A DNA stretch of 64,000 bases from Xanthostigma xanthostigma (GCA_963575645.1 OY754468.1:11780001-11844000), one strand, 5' to 3'. Shown: positions 20,540 to 32,032, counted from the first letter of the stretch. Made by a program: numbers and translations. Notes: generated by a model not told the origin, from the sequence alone.

Positions 20540-21030
20540 TAGGGTTACCAGATTGGCGGGACTTGGCTGGATTGTCCAGCAATTTTACACGTTGTAAAGT
20601 GTCCCGGTTTTAGGCAAAATGTCCAGCTAAAAATAAAAAAAACATGCACCGCCAGAGCTAATCATTCGATTAAATTTTGAAGAAAACTGTACTAATTTTT
20701 AATCTTTTCTAAATACAGAGAAAGGTTCAAAAATGATATAGGCGGCTAAGGGAAATACTAAATATATGTGGCAAAAAAGTGACTTGAAAGGTACCATTGA
20801 CTGTTAGATTAAGCTACCTCTGTTTTTGTACCAATTTCAGCTGTTCAGCTCAATAGTTCATATTTTCGTTTTTCTTATAACAATAATACCCAAGTAATTA
20901 CATATTACTTAATTATATGTCGTGTTTCGGTTGATTAATGCAGATTTTTATTTTGTCCAGCCTAAAATCCTTTGGTTCAGATATTTTAGAATATTGTCCA
21001 GAATTTTGATTTCCCAATCTGGCAACCCTA
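20540..21030. mobile_element. Non-autonomous hAT-type element with 8-bp TSD
   Basis: The terminal inverted repeats are TAGGGTTACCAGATTGG and CCAATCTGGCAACCCTA. An exact 8-bp duplication ATCCTAGC flanks it at 20532-20539 and 21031-21038. An 8-bp duplication with ends of this type is characteristic of hAT transposons. The 491-bp interior has no credible transposase frame; repeated GTCCAG words occur near both ends. Confidence 0.88.
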
Positions 21031-21038
21031 ATCCTAGC

Positions 21039-21525
21039 ACATAGAAGTTGACCGACTTCCTTTGATTTCACATTCACGAGACGAAACATTGATTAATTCC
21101 TCATCTAAGTCTTGTATCGAAACTTATTCGACTTGCGCAAGGATGAAATCGATCTGTTAGTCGACTTACACCATAAGGTCTAAATCGCCCATCTCTACTA
21201 AACAACAGAAAAGCCGAACCTGCGCGTTGTTGGTGTACAAAGACTGGTTTTTGGTTCGTTGCGGGTCGACGAATAGTTCTTGGAATCAAAACTTGCAGCC
21301 TAATGTGGACTTTCCAAATGCTAAAAGAGCGTTCTGGTCGATTTACATTGAATAAACATAATATATCGTACGTTTAATGAAAAATACATACATGCATAGA
21401 CACTAAAATGTACAGACAGACAAGTAATAATATCGAGTGTCCTATTTGAAACCGTGCAAATACAAACATTTCGGCTGTACAGATATATTTACAGGTGGAT
21501 TTCAACCACGATTATATGACTGGTG
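21039..21525. other. Unassigned intergenic DNA
   Basis: No supported feature. The ORF at 21101-21289 has no recognisable domain. Confidence 0.3.
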
Positions 21526-21830
21526 GCCACTATTAAAGATAGAAATTACTAATCTTGGAACAAATTTATTCGTCGCATAATAATTTAAATTCACCAACTA
21601 AATTATCAGATAAAATAGTTGAAGAATAAATACACACTGCACTATATTCCTTGGTATTTTTGTTGAATATTGTGACGTTCACCCAATAATCCGACCGATG
21701 GCGTTAGTGTAAACGTCAAAAAAAGTTTCACAAAATAATAATGTTTTATCCTAACATTCCTAACCCAATTGCACACAAAACTTCCACTAACTTTAATGTG
21801 TTACAATTATACACTTCACAAAAGGTTAAT
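21526..21830 (+). repeat. Family V dispersed repeat
   Basis: ATTAAAGATAGAAATTACTA, TTGAATATTGTGACGTTCAC and AATGTTTTATCCTAACATTC recur with substitutions at 55028-55295. A short related piece lies at about 37850-37905. No coding content is evident. Confidence 0.65.
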
Positions 21831-22529
21831 AAACAACACATAAATAAATTCACACGAGCAACTGCAGATATAATACTCCAAGTTTATAGGTTAGGTATTA
21901 TGATCTATGTGGCGGCCATTATTATTTTCTCAGGCGAATAAATATTTATACCCGAGAATTTGAACAGAACAGATTTATACCTGACCTGTAAGCCGCCTAG
22001 AAGAACACTTCATAAACAATAGGCATGGTTGAAAAGTTTTCAGGTTAGCTAAAAGTACCTATGGTGCTATTTAAGAAAAAAAGTTGAATGTTGACACTAG
22101 CCGGGGAGTCCGGAAAAGAGTGATTTTTGTCAGCGATTTCGGAACGTATGTTTGTAATTTTTTAGATTGATATAATATATTAAAAATCTTGGACAAACAA
22201 GATTACGGAATTTTTGCGTTCATCTTGGTCATTCGGTACATACAAATCCTTATGCATTGTAAAGTTCTTGCACTGTGATGAACTCTGTTAGGAGGCGGAC
22301 AGAATGCAATATGAGATTGTGAACAAGAAAAAATTGATTTGTGAAAGTCATCTTCCACTTGAATCATAGATAGCTAGGGCTGCATGATATTCAAATATCG
22401 GAATCGATTGTTGCTATTTGTTTTACAACTGAGGTTACTCTTATAAACAATATCCGACTACTCCCACCTCTGTACCTTTCTTCGTTTAGAAGCTATGCGT
22501 TTTTAAGTTTAAAATATATATAATAATAA
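21831..22529. other. Unassigned intergenic DNA
   Basis: AT-rich, with no supported gene or RNA. Confidence 0.3.
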
Positions 22530-22800
22530 AATAAAAAAAAAAAAAATTAATATACCACATTTTTAAAACGAACTAAAAAGTATAAAATATTTTTTTAACT
22601 TGTAGGATTTGAAACAAAAAACGTGGGGCACATTATTCGTTTTATCTCATAAATAGATTTTTTAATTGGTAGTTACTCTCTACACTTCTTATATAGGTAA
22701 CTGTCGCATGCGCCCCACTTTTTCGTTTCAAATCCTACAAGTTAAAAAATATTTTATACTTTTTAGTTCGTTTTAAAAACAAGGTATATTACAATTTTTT
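22530..22800. repeat. Family C palindromic element
   Basis: ATACCACATTTTTAAAACGA and TTTTTAACTTGTAGGATTTG are mirrored by CAAATCCTACAAGTTAAAAA and TTCGTTTTAAAAAC. The arms are about 110 bp around a centre near 22670. Relatives lie at 38640-38880 and 38938-39225. Confidence 0.8.
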
Positions 22801-22868
22801 TATTTATTTTGTTCTTTTTAGTCAATAAAAACCAAAAATACATCGTACAAAAATAAAAATACTATATT

Positions 22869-22940
22869 GGTCATGAGGGTCGAACCCGTAACCTTCGCGT
22901 TGTTAGCACGACGCTCTTAACAACTGAGATACAATGCGCT
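22869..22940 (-). tRNA. tRNA-like sequence (Val-AAC/Ile type), degenerate
   Basis: The minus strand shows D-arm GTATCTCAGTTGTTAAGAGC, an anticodon arm TCGTGCTAACAACGCGA with a perfect 5-bp stem and AAC in the loop, and T-loop GTTCGAC. The T-stem has two mismatches and the acceptor arm does not pair. The body is close to the Ile-like unit at 38081, so both are probably from one tRNA-derived family. Flanks shared with 37950-38060 support this. Confidence 0.5.
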
Positions 22941-23070
22941 GTACAACGGTAAACAAGTAAGAATGAATTTATTACTTATATGTGTTTATCAAAATTTCTT
23001 TTATTATTATTTTCTTCTTTATTTTAGTATTTTTTCGTATTGTCATCTAATTCTGAGTTATGTTAAAAAT
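22941..23070 (-). repeat. Flank of tRNA-like unit (shared SINE-like body)
   Basis: AACAAGTAAGAATGAATTTA and TTATTTTCTTCTTTATTTTAG match the reverse of 37950-38060, and both lie on the same side of a tRNA-like core. This means the tRNA-like core is internal to the repeat rather than at its end. Confidence 0.6.
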
Positions 23071-23474
23071 TTCAAGTCTCTATCTCATCAGGAAGCTAGT
23101 TTAAAATCAATTACAAAGTTCCGCCCGACATACACGAAAAACAAGTTAATATAAACGTGGTAAAAACACTCATGTCCCTGAACCTAAACAGAGATATAGA
23201 GGCTTGTAGATGGTTGGAATCAATTTAGCTTGACTTGGTCTATAAGTTCAATTAATATGAAACGGGCCAAATGCAGAGAGGTTGGGACAAAACTATAGAT
23301 ACAAATATTAAGAGCACTGTGGTTGAAACAAAAATAAAAAATTTGAAAAGAAGTTTGACCCTGCAGGCCATCCCTGTAACTTCCCGCTATTTTCGAGTTC
23401 AAAACGCTCAAAAATATATAAAATATAGCAAGAAGTTTATTTTTTAGCTCTTCGAGCTCAAAAAAAAAACACTT

Positions 23475-24175
23475 TGTTACGAAATTTTCGTTCACTATAT
23501 CTCATGAACAAATGAACCGATTTTGATGCGATTTGCGGCAGTCGACTCAATTTTTTATCCTAAAAAAGTAATTTATTACAGAAAAATCGATCTCATAGGA
23601 ATTTTACGAGCAATTTAAAAAAAAACACTTTTTTACAAATTTTTCGTTCACGATATCTCGATTTTGATGCGGTTTGCGTCGATCGACGCAGTTTTTTTAA
23701 CCTAAGATAGTAAATTATTACAAAAAAATCGATTTGATAAGAATTTTACGAGTAATTATAAAAAATAACTTTTTTCCTAATTTTTCGTTCACGTTATCTG
23801 ATGAACAAATGAACCAATTTTGATCTGGTTTGCAGCGATCGATGCAGTTTTTTTAACCTAAGAAAGTAAATTATTACAAAAAAATCGATTTGATAAGAAT
23901 TTTACGAGTAATTATAAAAAATTACTTTTCTCCTAATTTTTCGTTCACGTTATCTCACGAACAAATGAACCAATTTTGATCTGGTTTGCGGCGATCGACG
24001 CAGTTTTTTTAGCCTAAGAAAGTAATTTATTACAAAAAAATCGATCTGATAACAATTTTAAGAATCATTTTAAAAAAACACTTTTTTACGATTTTTTCGT
24101 TCACGGTATCTCGTGAACAAATGAACCGATTTTGATGCGGTTTGCGGAAATCGACGCAGTTTGTTAAGGAGAAGA
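23475..24175. repeat. Five tandem units of about 140-160 bp inside family S
   Basis: The word TTTTCGTTCACG/ATATCTC recurs near 23488, 23643, 23783, 23938 and 24098. Each is followed by AATGAACCGATTTTGAT-type sequence, a GCGGTTTGCGGCGATCGACG variant, and AAAAATCGAT. Units differ by substitutions and short gaps. Confidence 0.85.
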
Positions 24176-24393
24176 GCTGATTAGATTTTGGAATTATTCG
24201 GTGTAGTAGTGTATAAAATATTTTACAAAAACAAATTTTTAAAAATTTTCGAAACTTGTTTATTTAAGATTTCTCAAAATTTTTTGGGCCGAATCGTTTC
24301 AAATTTTCAGGAAGTCTAAGTTCACCAAGATCACGTCAGATGCCGCAAACCGCGTTTCAGTCGGACTGTCCGTTCAAAAGATATAAAAGGTTT

Positions 24394-24397
24394 ACAT

Positions 24398-24430
<33 letters not shown>

Positions 24431-24440
24431 TACATACAGC
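24394..24440. repeat. (CATA)n and (CA)n microsatellite
   Basis: CATACATACATACATA followed by CACACACACACA and CATACATAC within family S. Confidence 0.9.
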
Positions 24441-24606
24441 CCTACGGACATCATCGCCAAAATAGTTTTAATAGCTTCCTAGGACCTCAAAACGTCGAGA
24501 TCTGGCGAAAACTCGATTTTCGAAAATCGGGGTGAAACCAATAACTTCCCGATTTTTGAAAAAAAAAAAATTTTTTTTTTTAAGCGGGAAGTTAAAAAAA
24601 GAATAG

Positions 24607-24760
24607 TTACTTCTTACCACAACAATTTTATTAGCGGATGTACGTTTCGGAAGCTATGTTCTCATCTTCAGCAAACACTAAACAGTTTAGTGTTTGCTGA
24701 AGATGAGAGTTAGGTCCCGAAATGTACATCCGCTAATAAAACTGTTGTGGTAAGAAGTAA
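24607..24760. repeat. Family D palindrome (154 bp)
   Basis: TTACTTCTTACCACAACAA and its reverse TTGTGGTAAGAAGTAA close a nearly perfect palindrome with centre CACTAAACAGTTTAGTG. The right arm includes GCTGAAGATGAGA and CCCGAAATGTACATCCGC, a form related to hammerhead-like motifs discussed in the findings. Confidence 0.85.
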
Positions 24761-25204
24761 ATATTCCATATTTCTTTATTTTTAGAACTATAGATATTTA
24801 GCATCCAAAACCGCGCGCGGCGCCGGTATCGTATGTTGCCAATTTTAGGCTATACTTAAAATTCTATACTATTTGGTCAAAATGAGTGGTTCATTCCCGA
24901 GTAGGTACATGGACATAGTTTTCTGTAAAAAAAAGTCAAGCCCTAAGTATAACCGGTCTTTTATTACATTTGCATGTAGAGGTAATGGTACTATAAAGTT
25001 GTAATTAATATTCGAACAATGACAAGCGTTATTATTAAATTGGTTAACAATTCACAAAAGCTGGTGTCATTATCTACTTTATTACACTAAATACAATTCT
25101 CATCAGCTCAAATTCTGGAGTTTTAACTCGGTGTAGCAGAAAATATTTTGTATAATTTTTTTTTTTAATTATCTTGAAGACTTAATATTAACGAATTTTA
25201 CCTA

Positions 25205-25600
25205 ACGGTGTAGCGTAGGTAGTGTTGAGAGCACTAGAGGTTCGAATTCCGGCGGAGGCAGTAGTAGCTGGTACTTTTTCCTGCTGCCTCTAGCCGAGAA
25301 CCGGTAAGTTCTGTACAAGCCATCTTATTGGGGTTTTCCATGGTTTCCTTCAACAATTCCAGATAAATATTGAGATGGTTCCTTATTCAAGACCATGGTC
25401 GATTACTTGCCAAACTCCTTAGCTCAAAATTTGCCTACTTTATCCTAATGTCCTAAAAATTCCTTCATTCACCCATTGCTATTAAGTGGTAGTTTAAAAA
25501 CTGTAGAAAATAACGGGAAGTGTGGTAGAAAAAAAATATTAATGGTGCGAATGGCGTCTGTTATGACATAAAGTCGAGAAACGGACGTTAAGGAGGTTGA
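25205..25600 (+). mobile_element. tRNA-derived SINE (family E), plus-strand copy
   Basis: The head ACGGTGTAGCGTAGGTAGTG and GGTTCGAATTCC are diverged A-box and B-box matches. The body shares GAACCGGTAAGTTCTGTAC, GAGATGGTTCCTTATTCAAG and GAATGGCGTCTGTTATGACA with 50668-51082. It would be transcribed by RNA polymerase III and mobilised by a LINE; no TSD was identified. Confidence 0.75.
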
Positions 25601-26075
25601 GCCGTTTTACGAAGATAATGAAAAAAATCTGAAATAAAGTTTTTTTAATAGATTTTGACGTGATAACGTCTTATAAATTGATGAAACACCGGCTGCACGC
25701 ACGAAAAAGAGTAACGTTCCGCAAGCGAGAGCGCGATATAAGCGATAGTCTCTCTCTTCTCGCGTGACGTCAGAGAGTAGTGTGCGTTCAACATTTTTTT
25801 CGGCTGTTCCAGCGAAAGGTACATCTGACAGATGGCCAGATAAATTATACGGTTTGTTAACAAATATATAATATATATACATTCTTTTAAATGTCTTTTA
25901 TAATTGCTTAAAAATATGTATTTTGCTTTGGTTGATCAAATTATTAGTCAGTAAAAATATTTGACAGCTACTAAAATTTAGAATATGTATTATTAAATAT
26001 GATATTCGAGCGGAATACGTTATCACGTAAAACTATCGTCCGTAAACCGACTTTACAGACAACCAATTTTTTTTA
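25601..26075. repeat. Family F repeat pieces
   Basis: ACGTTATCACGTAAAACTAT and GGTTTACG-type words at 26015-26065 recur inverted at 30740-30805. TTTGACGTGATAACGTCTTA with the CCGGCTGCACG block at 25655-25700 recurs inverted at 31305-31410. The ORFs across 25607-25882 are not conserved. Confidence 0.55.
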
Positions 26076-26379
26076 TGATAAAATTTTCTGTAAAAAATCC
26101 AAAATTTATAAAGTTAAAAATTAAAAAAAAGCTTTTACATGTAGCCTTATGGAAAATATGTCAACCTGGCATGCAAACGGTACATTTTAATTTTTTGCAA
26201 ATAACCAAATAATGTCGAAAACTAACTATGTAAAGCATCGATGTCTTACGCATATTTTAATATTTTTTTCAATTTAATTAGGAGACTTTTAATATAGTTT
26301 TTAAAACGGTTTATTATTTTATCTATTTTTACATGAAAGTTTTGCAAATTTTTTGGGCAAAAGATCTATGGGCTATATT
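26076..26379. other. Unassigned AT-rich DNA
   Basis: No supported feature between the family F piece and the duplicated block. Confidence 0.3.
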
Positions 26380-27232
26380 CGCAACGGAAGGCTCTTAGTG
26401 CCTCAAAAAGCCGCAGATTTGCGAAAACATCGAAAAACTTCAATTTTTTGGAAAATATAAAAGTGTCACGGATATGCCTGAATTTACTTGACCTCATAGA
26501 AAAAAGTGCGCTGAATCGTATGAGCACAAGCGCAGAACTGTATCTCTTCTGGTTTCGAAGTTATGAGCATTTAAAAGTTTGAAAATTTCAAACTCGATTA
26601 TCTCCGAAGCTAGACAAGATACAGATCTGCGCCTGTGCTCATTGGATTCAGCGTGTCAAAATCTACCGGGTAACATTAATATCGACCCGTTCTGGGAGTT
26701 TTCGATTTTGAAAATTTTTACAGGGGGGGGGACGATTAAATTTTCATTTTAAAATAAGTCCAGTATCGACCGGAAATTTATAGAATATATATGGTTGAAA
26801 ATGACTTAGTCCTATGCAAAAAACCATGCTGAATCGAATGAGCGTATCTAGAAGTATGTAGCTATTGTAATTTTAAAGTTATAGCGTTTTTAATTTTTTC
26901 AAGAAAAAATTATTAAAACGCGTCTAACTCCTAAACCAAAGGAGATACAGAGTTGCGGGTGGTATCATTTGGATTCATTAACCGCATCGGAAGGCTCTTA
27001 GTGCTTTAAAAAGCCGCCGATTTGCGAAAACATCGAAAACTTCAATTTTTCCATTGTTTTGGAAAATATAAAACTGTCACGGATATGCCTGAATTTACTT
27101 GACCTTATAGAAAAAAGTGCGCTGAATCGAATGAGCACAAGCGCAGAACTGTATCTCTTCTGGTTTCGAAGTTATGCGCATTTGAATGTTTGAAAATTTC
27201 AAACTTGATTATCTCCGAAACTAGACTAGATA
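26380..27232 (+). repeat. Local direct duplication of a 250-bp block
   Basis: The block 26380-26632 (GGAAGGCTCTTAGTGCC, CACGGATATGCCTGAATTTA, CGCAGAACTGTATCTCTTCT) recurs at 26984-27232 in the same direction, about 605 bases on. The stretch between contains related but shorter words, so it looks like a decayed tandem array. Confidence 0.8.
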
Positions 27233-27909
27233 GTGTCAATATTTTTTTAACCCAAATAACGCGCTATAGGAAAACGCGATAAGTATATTATAATAAACTA
27301 TATTAGCCATTCTGGTGCTCCAAAATCGAGCAAATTTATGTTTGCAAATTATTAATTTTGTAAATAACTGTTTTCTAAACGATGGAGAAGGAATGCAGAA
27401 AGATGTATAAAATACATTAAATTATATAAAATAAACCATTCATTGTTTACGTTCATACACTGTAAAAATTAGCGGAGTGAATTACGGTCGAATTTCGATC
27501 ACAGACCGAGACGCTAGTATATACTATTAGAAAATAATTTAATTCATAGCATATAAAATTAAACCAAATGAAATAAACATTTGCTGTTAAAAATCCTACT
27601 CATTTATACTACAGAAAATGGGGGCTTGTATGGAACAGAATTCGGATTATGACGCCACTGATTTCTATTAAACGAATCATCTGTTTGCGCTCATGAATGC
27701 GCTAAGTGTGCAAAAAAAATGTTTTCCGTTTCCAAAATATAAATTCACTTTAATAGCATAGGTCGCGTTTAGAGATGGTGATTATTTTTAGTAACAGGTA
27801 TTTTGGAACTGCTTCGCAAACGGAACAATATCGTACCGTTACCTATTATTGAAGTCACAGTGTAACAGATCTGAACGGGTCACGGGTAACGAAATAATAT
27901 TTCAAAATA
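27233..27909. other. Unassigned intergenic DNA
   Basis: AT-rich, with no gene or RNA recognised. Confidence 0.3.
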
Positions 27910-28190
27910 CAGTGTAAAATCCATTTAACGTCACTCGATATAACGACAAACTCCTTAAAACGTCGAAATTACTTAAATCTATTTGGGTTACCTTGTTGCT
28001 CATACAATGATACACTCTAAATAACGACACATCCGCTCTAAATCACGACAACAATACGTCATTATTAAGCAATAAATAGTAGTCATTTGTTGCTTTGTTG
28101 TTGGCATCATGCGTACCGAAGATTCTAAGATATTCGTTGTTTTGTTTGTTGGGATTATCTTTCATATGTTTAGCTCAGCTGTAATTTGTG
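27910..28190 (+). mobile_element. pogo-like element, 5' end fragment
   Basis: The fragment starts CAGTGTAAAATCCATTTAACG after a TA (27908-27909), continuing with GATATAACGACAAAC-type words typical of pogo/Tigger termini. The block at 28087-28185 (GGCATCATGCGTACCGAAGA) is repeated at 42102-42196. The other terminus was not found. Confidence 0.55.
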
Positions 28191-28447
28191 ATAGTATGAA
28201 TGTTTGTTGGTCAGTTGTTTTTATATATTATGAGTAATTTAGTACATATTATAGTAAAAAAATATTAATGGATTATTTCTTCTCTCCGTTTAACGACAAT
28301 AGAAGAAGATCGTTTTTCAAGATTTTGCTCAAATGCGTAGAAAAGCGTTGTTTTGAAGTGAAAACTGTACAAAAAAACGAGATTTAAAACTCTACAATGC
28401 TTCATATGGAGAAATCTGTATGTTCGGTCATTGTCAAATAGATTATT

Positions 28448-28740
28448 TGACAATTCAATAAATAAAATTATCGACCAATTTTTCAGACAATATATTAACA
28501 AAAAATATAATTAATACATTAACGTTTCAATTCGGATTTGGACCTTCTTCAGAACTGATCTAAAAAATATAAAAAATAATTATTATTTAATTTCTAATTC
28601 GCTTTATATAAAATTCTTTCAAAATATTAATTAGAATCAAAAAACGTTAATGTATTAATTATATTTTTTGTTAATATATTGTCTGAAAAATTGGTCGATA
28701 ATTTTATTTATTGAAGAGTTCTAATCAAAGATTTGATTAT
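28448..28740. repeat. Family B palindromic element, second subtype
   Basis: ATTATCGACCAATTTTTCAG and CTGAAAAATTGGTCGATAAT form the outer arms, with AACGTTTCAATTCGG and CTTCTTCAGAAC inside on the left. The right arm has lost the inner motif. Confidence 0.8.
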
Positions 28741-29542
28741 TTGACAATCCTTACTGCAACCCAGTATTAGTATTTGGATGCAGTATGTTTAATAACTGTT
28801 TAGTGTCACTATTGTTGCAAAGTAACGAGTATTTGGAACTAGTATTTTTGCGGAACTGGAACATGTTGTTACTGTTACATAAAAAATGTAAGAGATCCCC
28901 CATCTCTAGTCGTGTTACTACTAGGTCGGCTATAAATAATGGTTTCCTTCTCTCACAAAGTACCTAAGCAACCGCGCACAGAACCAGAACGTAATTAAAA
29001 TAAATTAATATTTGGAACGCATCCAGTCTTCTTTTAGGGTAAATCTGTAGGTAGTTCGCGAATAATTGTAAATATATTTTCACACTTTATAATATTGAAC
29101 ATAATGAGGTTGTAAAATATTTAAATAAAAGATATTGTCTTTGGTGTTGTAATACCTCTAATGTGCAAAAAGTAAAATTTGCAGGAAAGGCCAAAAAGTG
29201 GTTATTTCAGCAATTGGTAAGAAGTAGCAATTTCAGAGGTATATTACTGATTCATACTTATCTTCACTATACATGTTTAATTAAGACGAAGTATTTTCTT
29301 AAAAAAATATTTAACGTTAATTTGGGATTTATTGGCACATGGGAGGAATTATTTGATAAAACTTTTCACATAAGAGTTATTTCTCCTTGTTGGTTACTGT
29401 AAAATTAATTTGAAGGTATTACTAGTGTATAGAGCTCCGTTTCCTGAATCTTGTCATCTAAAAAACGTAAAATCTGCCAACTATGCACATAAAAGCTATT
29501 ACAGAACCAACGACGATATTTAAAAATTATAATGCGTTTAAC
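28741..29542. other. Unassigned intergenic DNA
   Basis: No gene is supported. ORFs at 28785-28967 and 29163-29402 show no recognisable domains. Confidence 0.3.
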
Positions 29543-29881
29543 CTCCGTTTCTCGGCTTTATGTCATAGCAGACGCCATTCGCACCATTACTATTTTCCAT
29601 CTATCACACTTCCCGTTATTTTCTACATTTTTCAACTGCCATGTAATTAATGGCAATGGGTGAATGAAGAATAGGACATTAGGATAAGGTTAGGCAAATT
29701 TTGAGTATAGGAGTTTGACAGATAATCGGCCATGGCCTTGAATAAGGAACCATCTCGAAATTTATCTGGAACTATTGGGGGAAACCATGGAAAACCTCAA
29801 CAAGATGGCTGCTATAGGAATTACCGTTTTTCGGCGAGAGGCAGCAGGAAAAAGTCCCAGTACCATCTGCCTCCGCCGGAA
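29543..29881 (-). mobile_element. SINE family E, copy lacking its tRNA head
   Basis: GTTTCTCGGCTTTATGTCAT, GACGCCATTCGCACCATTAC and GAATAAGGAACCATCTCG match 50668-51010. The similarity stops at CTGCCTCCGCCGG, where the tRNA-related head should begin, so this copy is 5'-truncated. Confidence 0.75.
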
Positions 29882-29994
29882 GAAAAGAGAGAACGTTGTA
29901 ATGAATAAATATGGAGAAAATGGGAATGAAAAAGAAGTGGTTTGTGGAAGTCGGGTCAGTCAGTCGGTGAAAAAGGATTGTTATACAGAATGAT

Positions 29995-30095
29995 TTTTAA
30001 GTTGATTGTTTTTTTAACAGCGTGTAGAAATCAAATAGAGTAATAGACGAACAAATTATAGTAATTTTTTTATCAATACTCAAAAGCGGGCTTTC
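29995..30095 (+). repeat. Family G terminal arm fragment
   Basis: AACAGCGTGTAGAAATCAAA, GACGAACAAATTA and ATCAATACTCAAAA match the terminal inverted repeats at 59042-59165 and 59690-59805. Confidence 0.65.
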
Positions 30096-30739
30096 AAAAT
30101 TTTATTAAATTTTATCAAATTTTTAGATTGGTCCTGGCGTTATAGTGCAGGCAAATTAAATTTAGAATGTTGACTAATATTGTAGATGGAACTTTTATCA
30201 TTGGAAGCGGTAAAGGGGCTTATAATAAACGTAAAAATAGAAAATCCCGGGCCGGGGGTGGTATATGGTTAATTTTGGGGGGTTGAAAGGGGGGGCAAAA
30301 TGTATTATTGCGTTTTCCGGCGAAAGCGAATGTCTATCAAAAAATGTTCTACAGGATAGTTGTAGAACATAAAAAAATCTACAATTTTTATGAGGGTCAC
30401 TTAAGTTACTGTTATTTTAAAATTTCCGTGAAAAATGCAAAAAAAAACGATTTTTTTGTTTTTTATTTTTCATTTTCGCAAAACTAATTTAATTTTGATG
30501 AAATTCTCTGAAAGCATGTCTTTTTATGTCTTAAATAGGCACACATTTTTTTACATAAAAAAATTAGGAAGTTTTTGAGATATTCAGTTCTTTCAGTCAA
30601 AAACCATTTTTTTTAAAGCCTACGGTGAAAAATCATCGTACAGTTCTTCCTGTGCTTATTTTTTTGTTTTTACATGTACTTTTTGATACAATAATAAAAA
30701 ATAATAGTCCTTATTTAACAACAGGTTCAAAAATTAAAA
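30096..30739. other. Unassigned intergenic DNA
   Basis: A G-rich patch lies at about 30248-30298 (GGGCCGGGGGTGGTATATGG). No gene or terminal repeat is recognised. Confidence 0.3.
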
Positions 30740-31250
30740 AAAAAATTGGTTGTCTGTAAAGTCGGTTTACGGACGATAGTTTTACGTGATAACGTATTCC
30801 GTAATACATAACCTAAACCTCCCAAAATTTGGTTTCAATCCGCGTATCCTTGGTGTCGGAATGATAAGAAATGTCAAAAGTGACGTTTGCAACTGTCAAA
30901 GTATAATGTTCTAATAATAATTAGTTATTCCAATACTTAACTTAGAAGGCGTTGCATTTCACAAAATACTAATGTCAAAAAATTGAATTAAACATTAGAA
31001 ATGTAGCCGTTTTCATGTTAAGACAAGACATACGTTATCTTCTAATTTCCATGTACGGCAAACAAAGACGACCAACCGCGTCGCGCCATGCATTAGACAA
31101 CATTGCATTTATACAGCTATTTTTCTATATAAATTTGTATAAAAAAACTGTTTAGGCAAATTCTGTTATACGAAATCTATGTAAAATGTTCTCCTCTTTC
31201 GTTTAAGACTGGTTTCAAACCGATCTGATTTAAATTGAGCGAGAAATTAG
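30740..31250 (-). repeat. Family F and family K repeats
   Basis: 30740-30805 is the inverted partner of 26015-26070. The segment 30830-31250 (AGAAATGTCAAAAGTGACGT, AGAAGGCGTTGCATTTCACA, CTGATTTAAATTGAGCGAG) is the inverted counterpart of 56725-57160. Neither block shows coding content. Confidence 0.65.
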
Positions 31251-31304
31251 CAAAAAGCACGCACAGGGTCAGGCGGAACGTTACGCGTTACGCGTTACGA
31301 ACGT

Positions 31305-31410
31305 TAGGATTTAGGAACGTTACACTTTTTCGTGCATGCAGCCGGTGTTTTATCAGTTTATAAGATTGGTGATTCATCAATTTATAAGACGTTATCACGT
31401 CAAAAAACGG
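31305..31410 (-). repeat. Family F repeat piece
   Basis: GTGCATGCAGCCGGTGTTT and TAAGACGTTATCACGTCAAA are inverted matches to 25655-25710. Confidence 0.6.
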
Positions 31411-32002
31411 ATTAACTGAAGATAGTTGTCGAACCCTGTATATTTCACAAGAGAATCGCACTTGCAACTGTTTTATTTCACAAACAATCGACGTCAGGTG
31501 TAGGAGGTGGAGCGTTTGATTCTTTAAAATCCGTTTGTGCTGAGCGAAGCTGTCACCGTGTTTATTATTTCGCACGGAAGAAGCAATACGCTATACGAAG
31601 GATGTGAGATCTCCTCTAGAAATGCATTATATTATATAGTCGCTTTCAACTGTTTCCGTTCATACAATTATTGTATATATCCGTCACCTTGGTTGTACAT
31701 AGGGTAGCCAATAGGGTATTTTGCACCATGTAAGAAAACATCTAATAATACAATATATTCTTGATAGATTTTGTAAAATGCAAATGAAAAATGTTGATTT
31801 CTGTTCATAATAATGCACTATAAATTTTATAATTCAATTTTAAGAACTGTATTTTTTTAATCTGTTCTTCAAAAGTCTGAAAGTCTATTCGCCATGTTGG
31901 ATTCCGGCGTGACGTCACTTCGTCTGTAAACTACCTACGTTTATGTTGTGCTGTTTGTTATTTTGAAGTTATTTCAAGTTATTATCACGTTTTTTTCGCA
32001 TC
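31411..32002. other. Unassigned intergenic DNA
   Basis: No gene is recognised. CGTGACGTCAC words (31907-31920 and again near 32200) contain CRE-like TGACGTCA sequences of unknown significance. Confidence 0.3.
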
Positions 32003-32026
32003 ATGGGAGACGGTTTCGTAAAAGCA
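32003..32026 (+). CDS. Possible short first coding exon (speculative)
   Basis: ATG at 32003 encodes MGDGFVKA and is followed at once by GTAAGT (32027-32032), a strong donor. The upstream 130 bases are moderately GC-rich and include GGCGTGACGTCAC. No acceptor or downstream coding exon could be matched. It may be a real 5' exon of a gene lying mostly beyond what I can recognise, a transposon gene exon, or chance. Confidence 0.22.
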
Positions 32027-32032
32027 GTAAGT

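Larger units (their letters stand above)
23377..24594. mobile_element. Family S element with TIR TAACTTCCCGCT
   Basis: Twelve-base terminal inverted repeats TAACTTCCCGCT (23377-23388) and AGCGGGAAGTTA (24583-24594) enclose 1.2 kb of non-coding DNA. The interior holds a tandem array (23475-24175), a (CATA)n/(CA)n tract and a conserved right end with CGTCGAGATCTGGCGAAAAC. A truncated relative at 48846-49967 is interrupted by family T. Confidence 0.75.

Noticed and set aside
23475-24175. CRISPR-like array
   Set aside because: Units are long, diverged and contiguous without unique spacers, and the context is a eukaryotic transposon.
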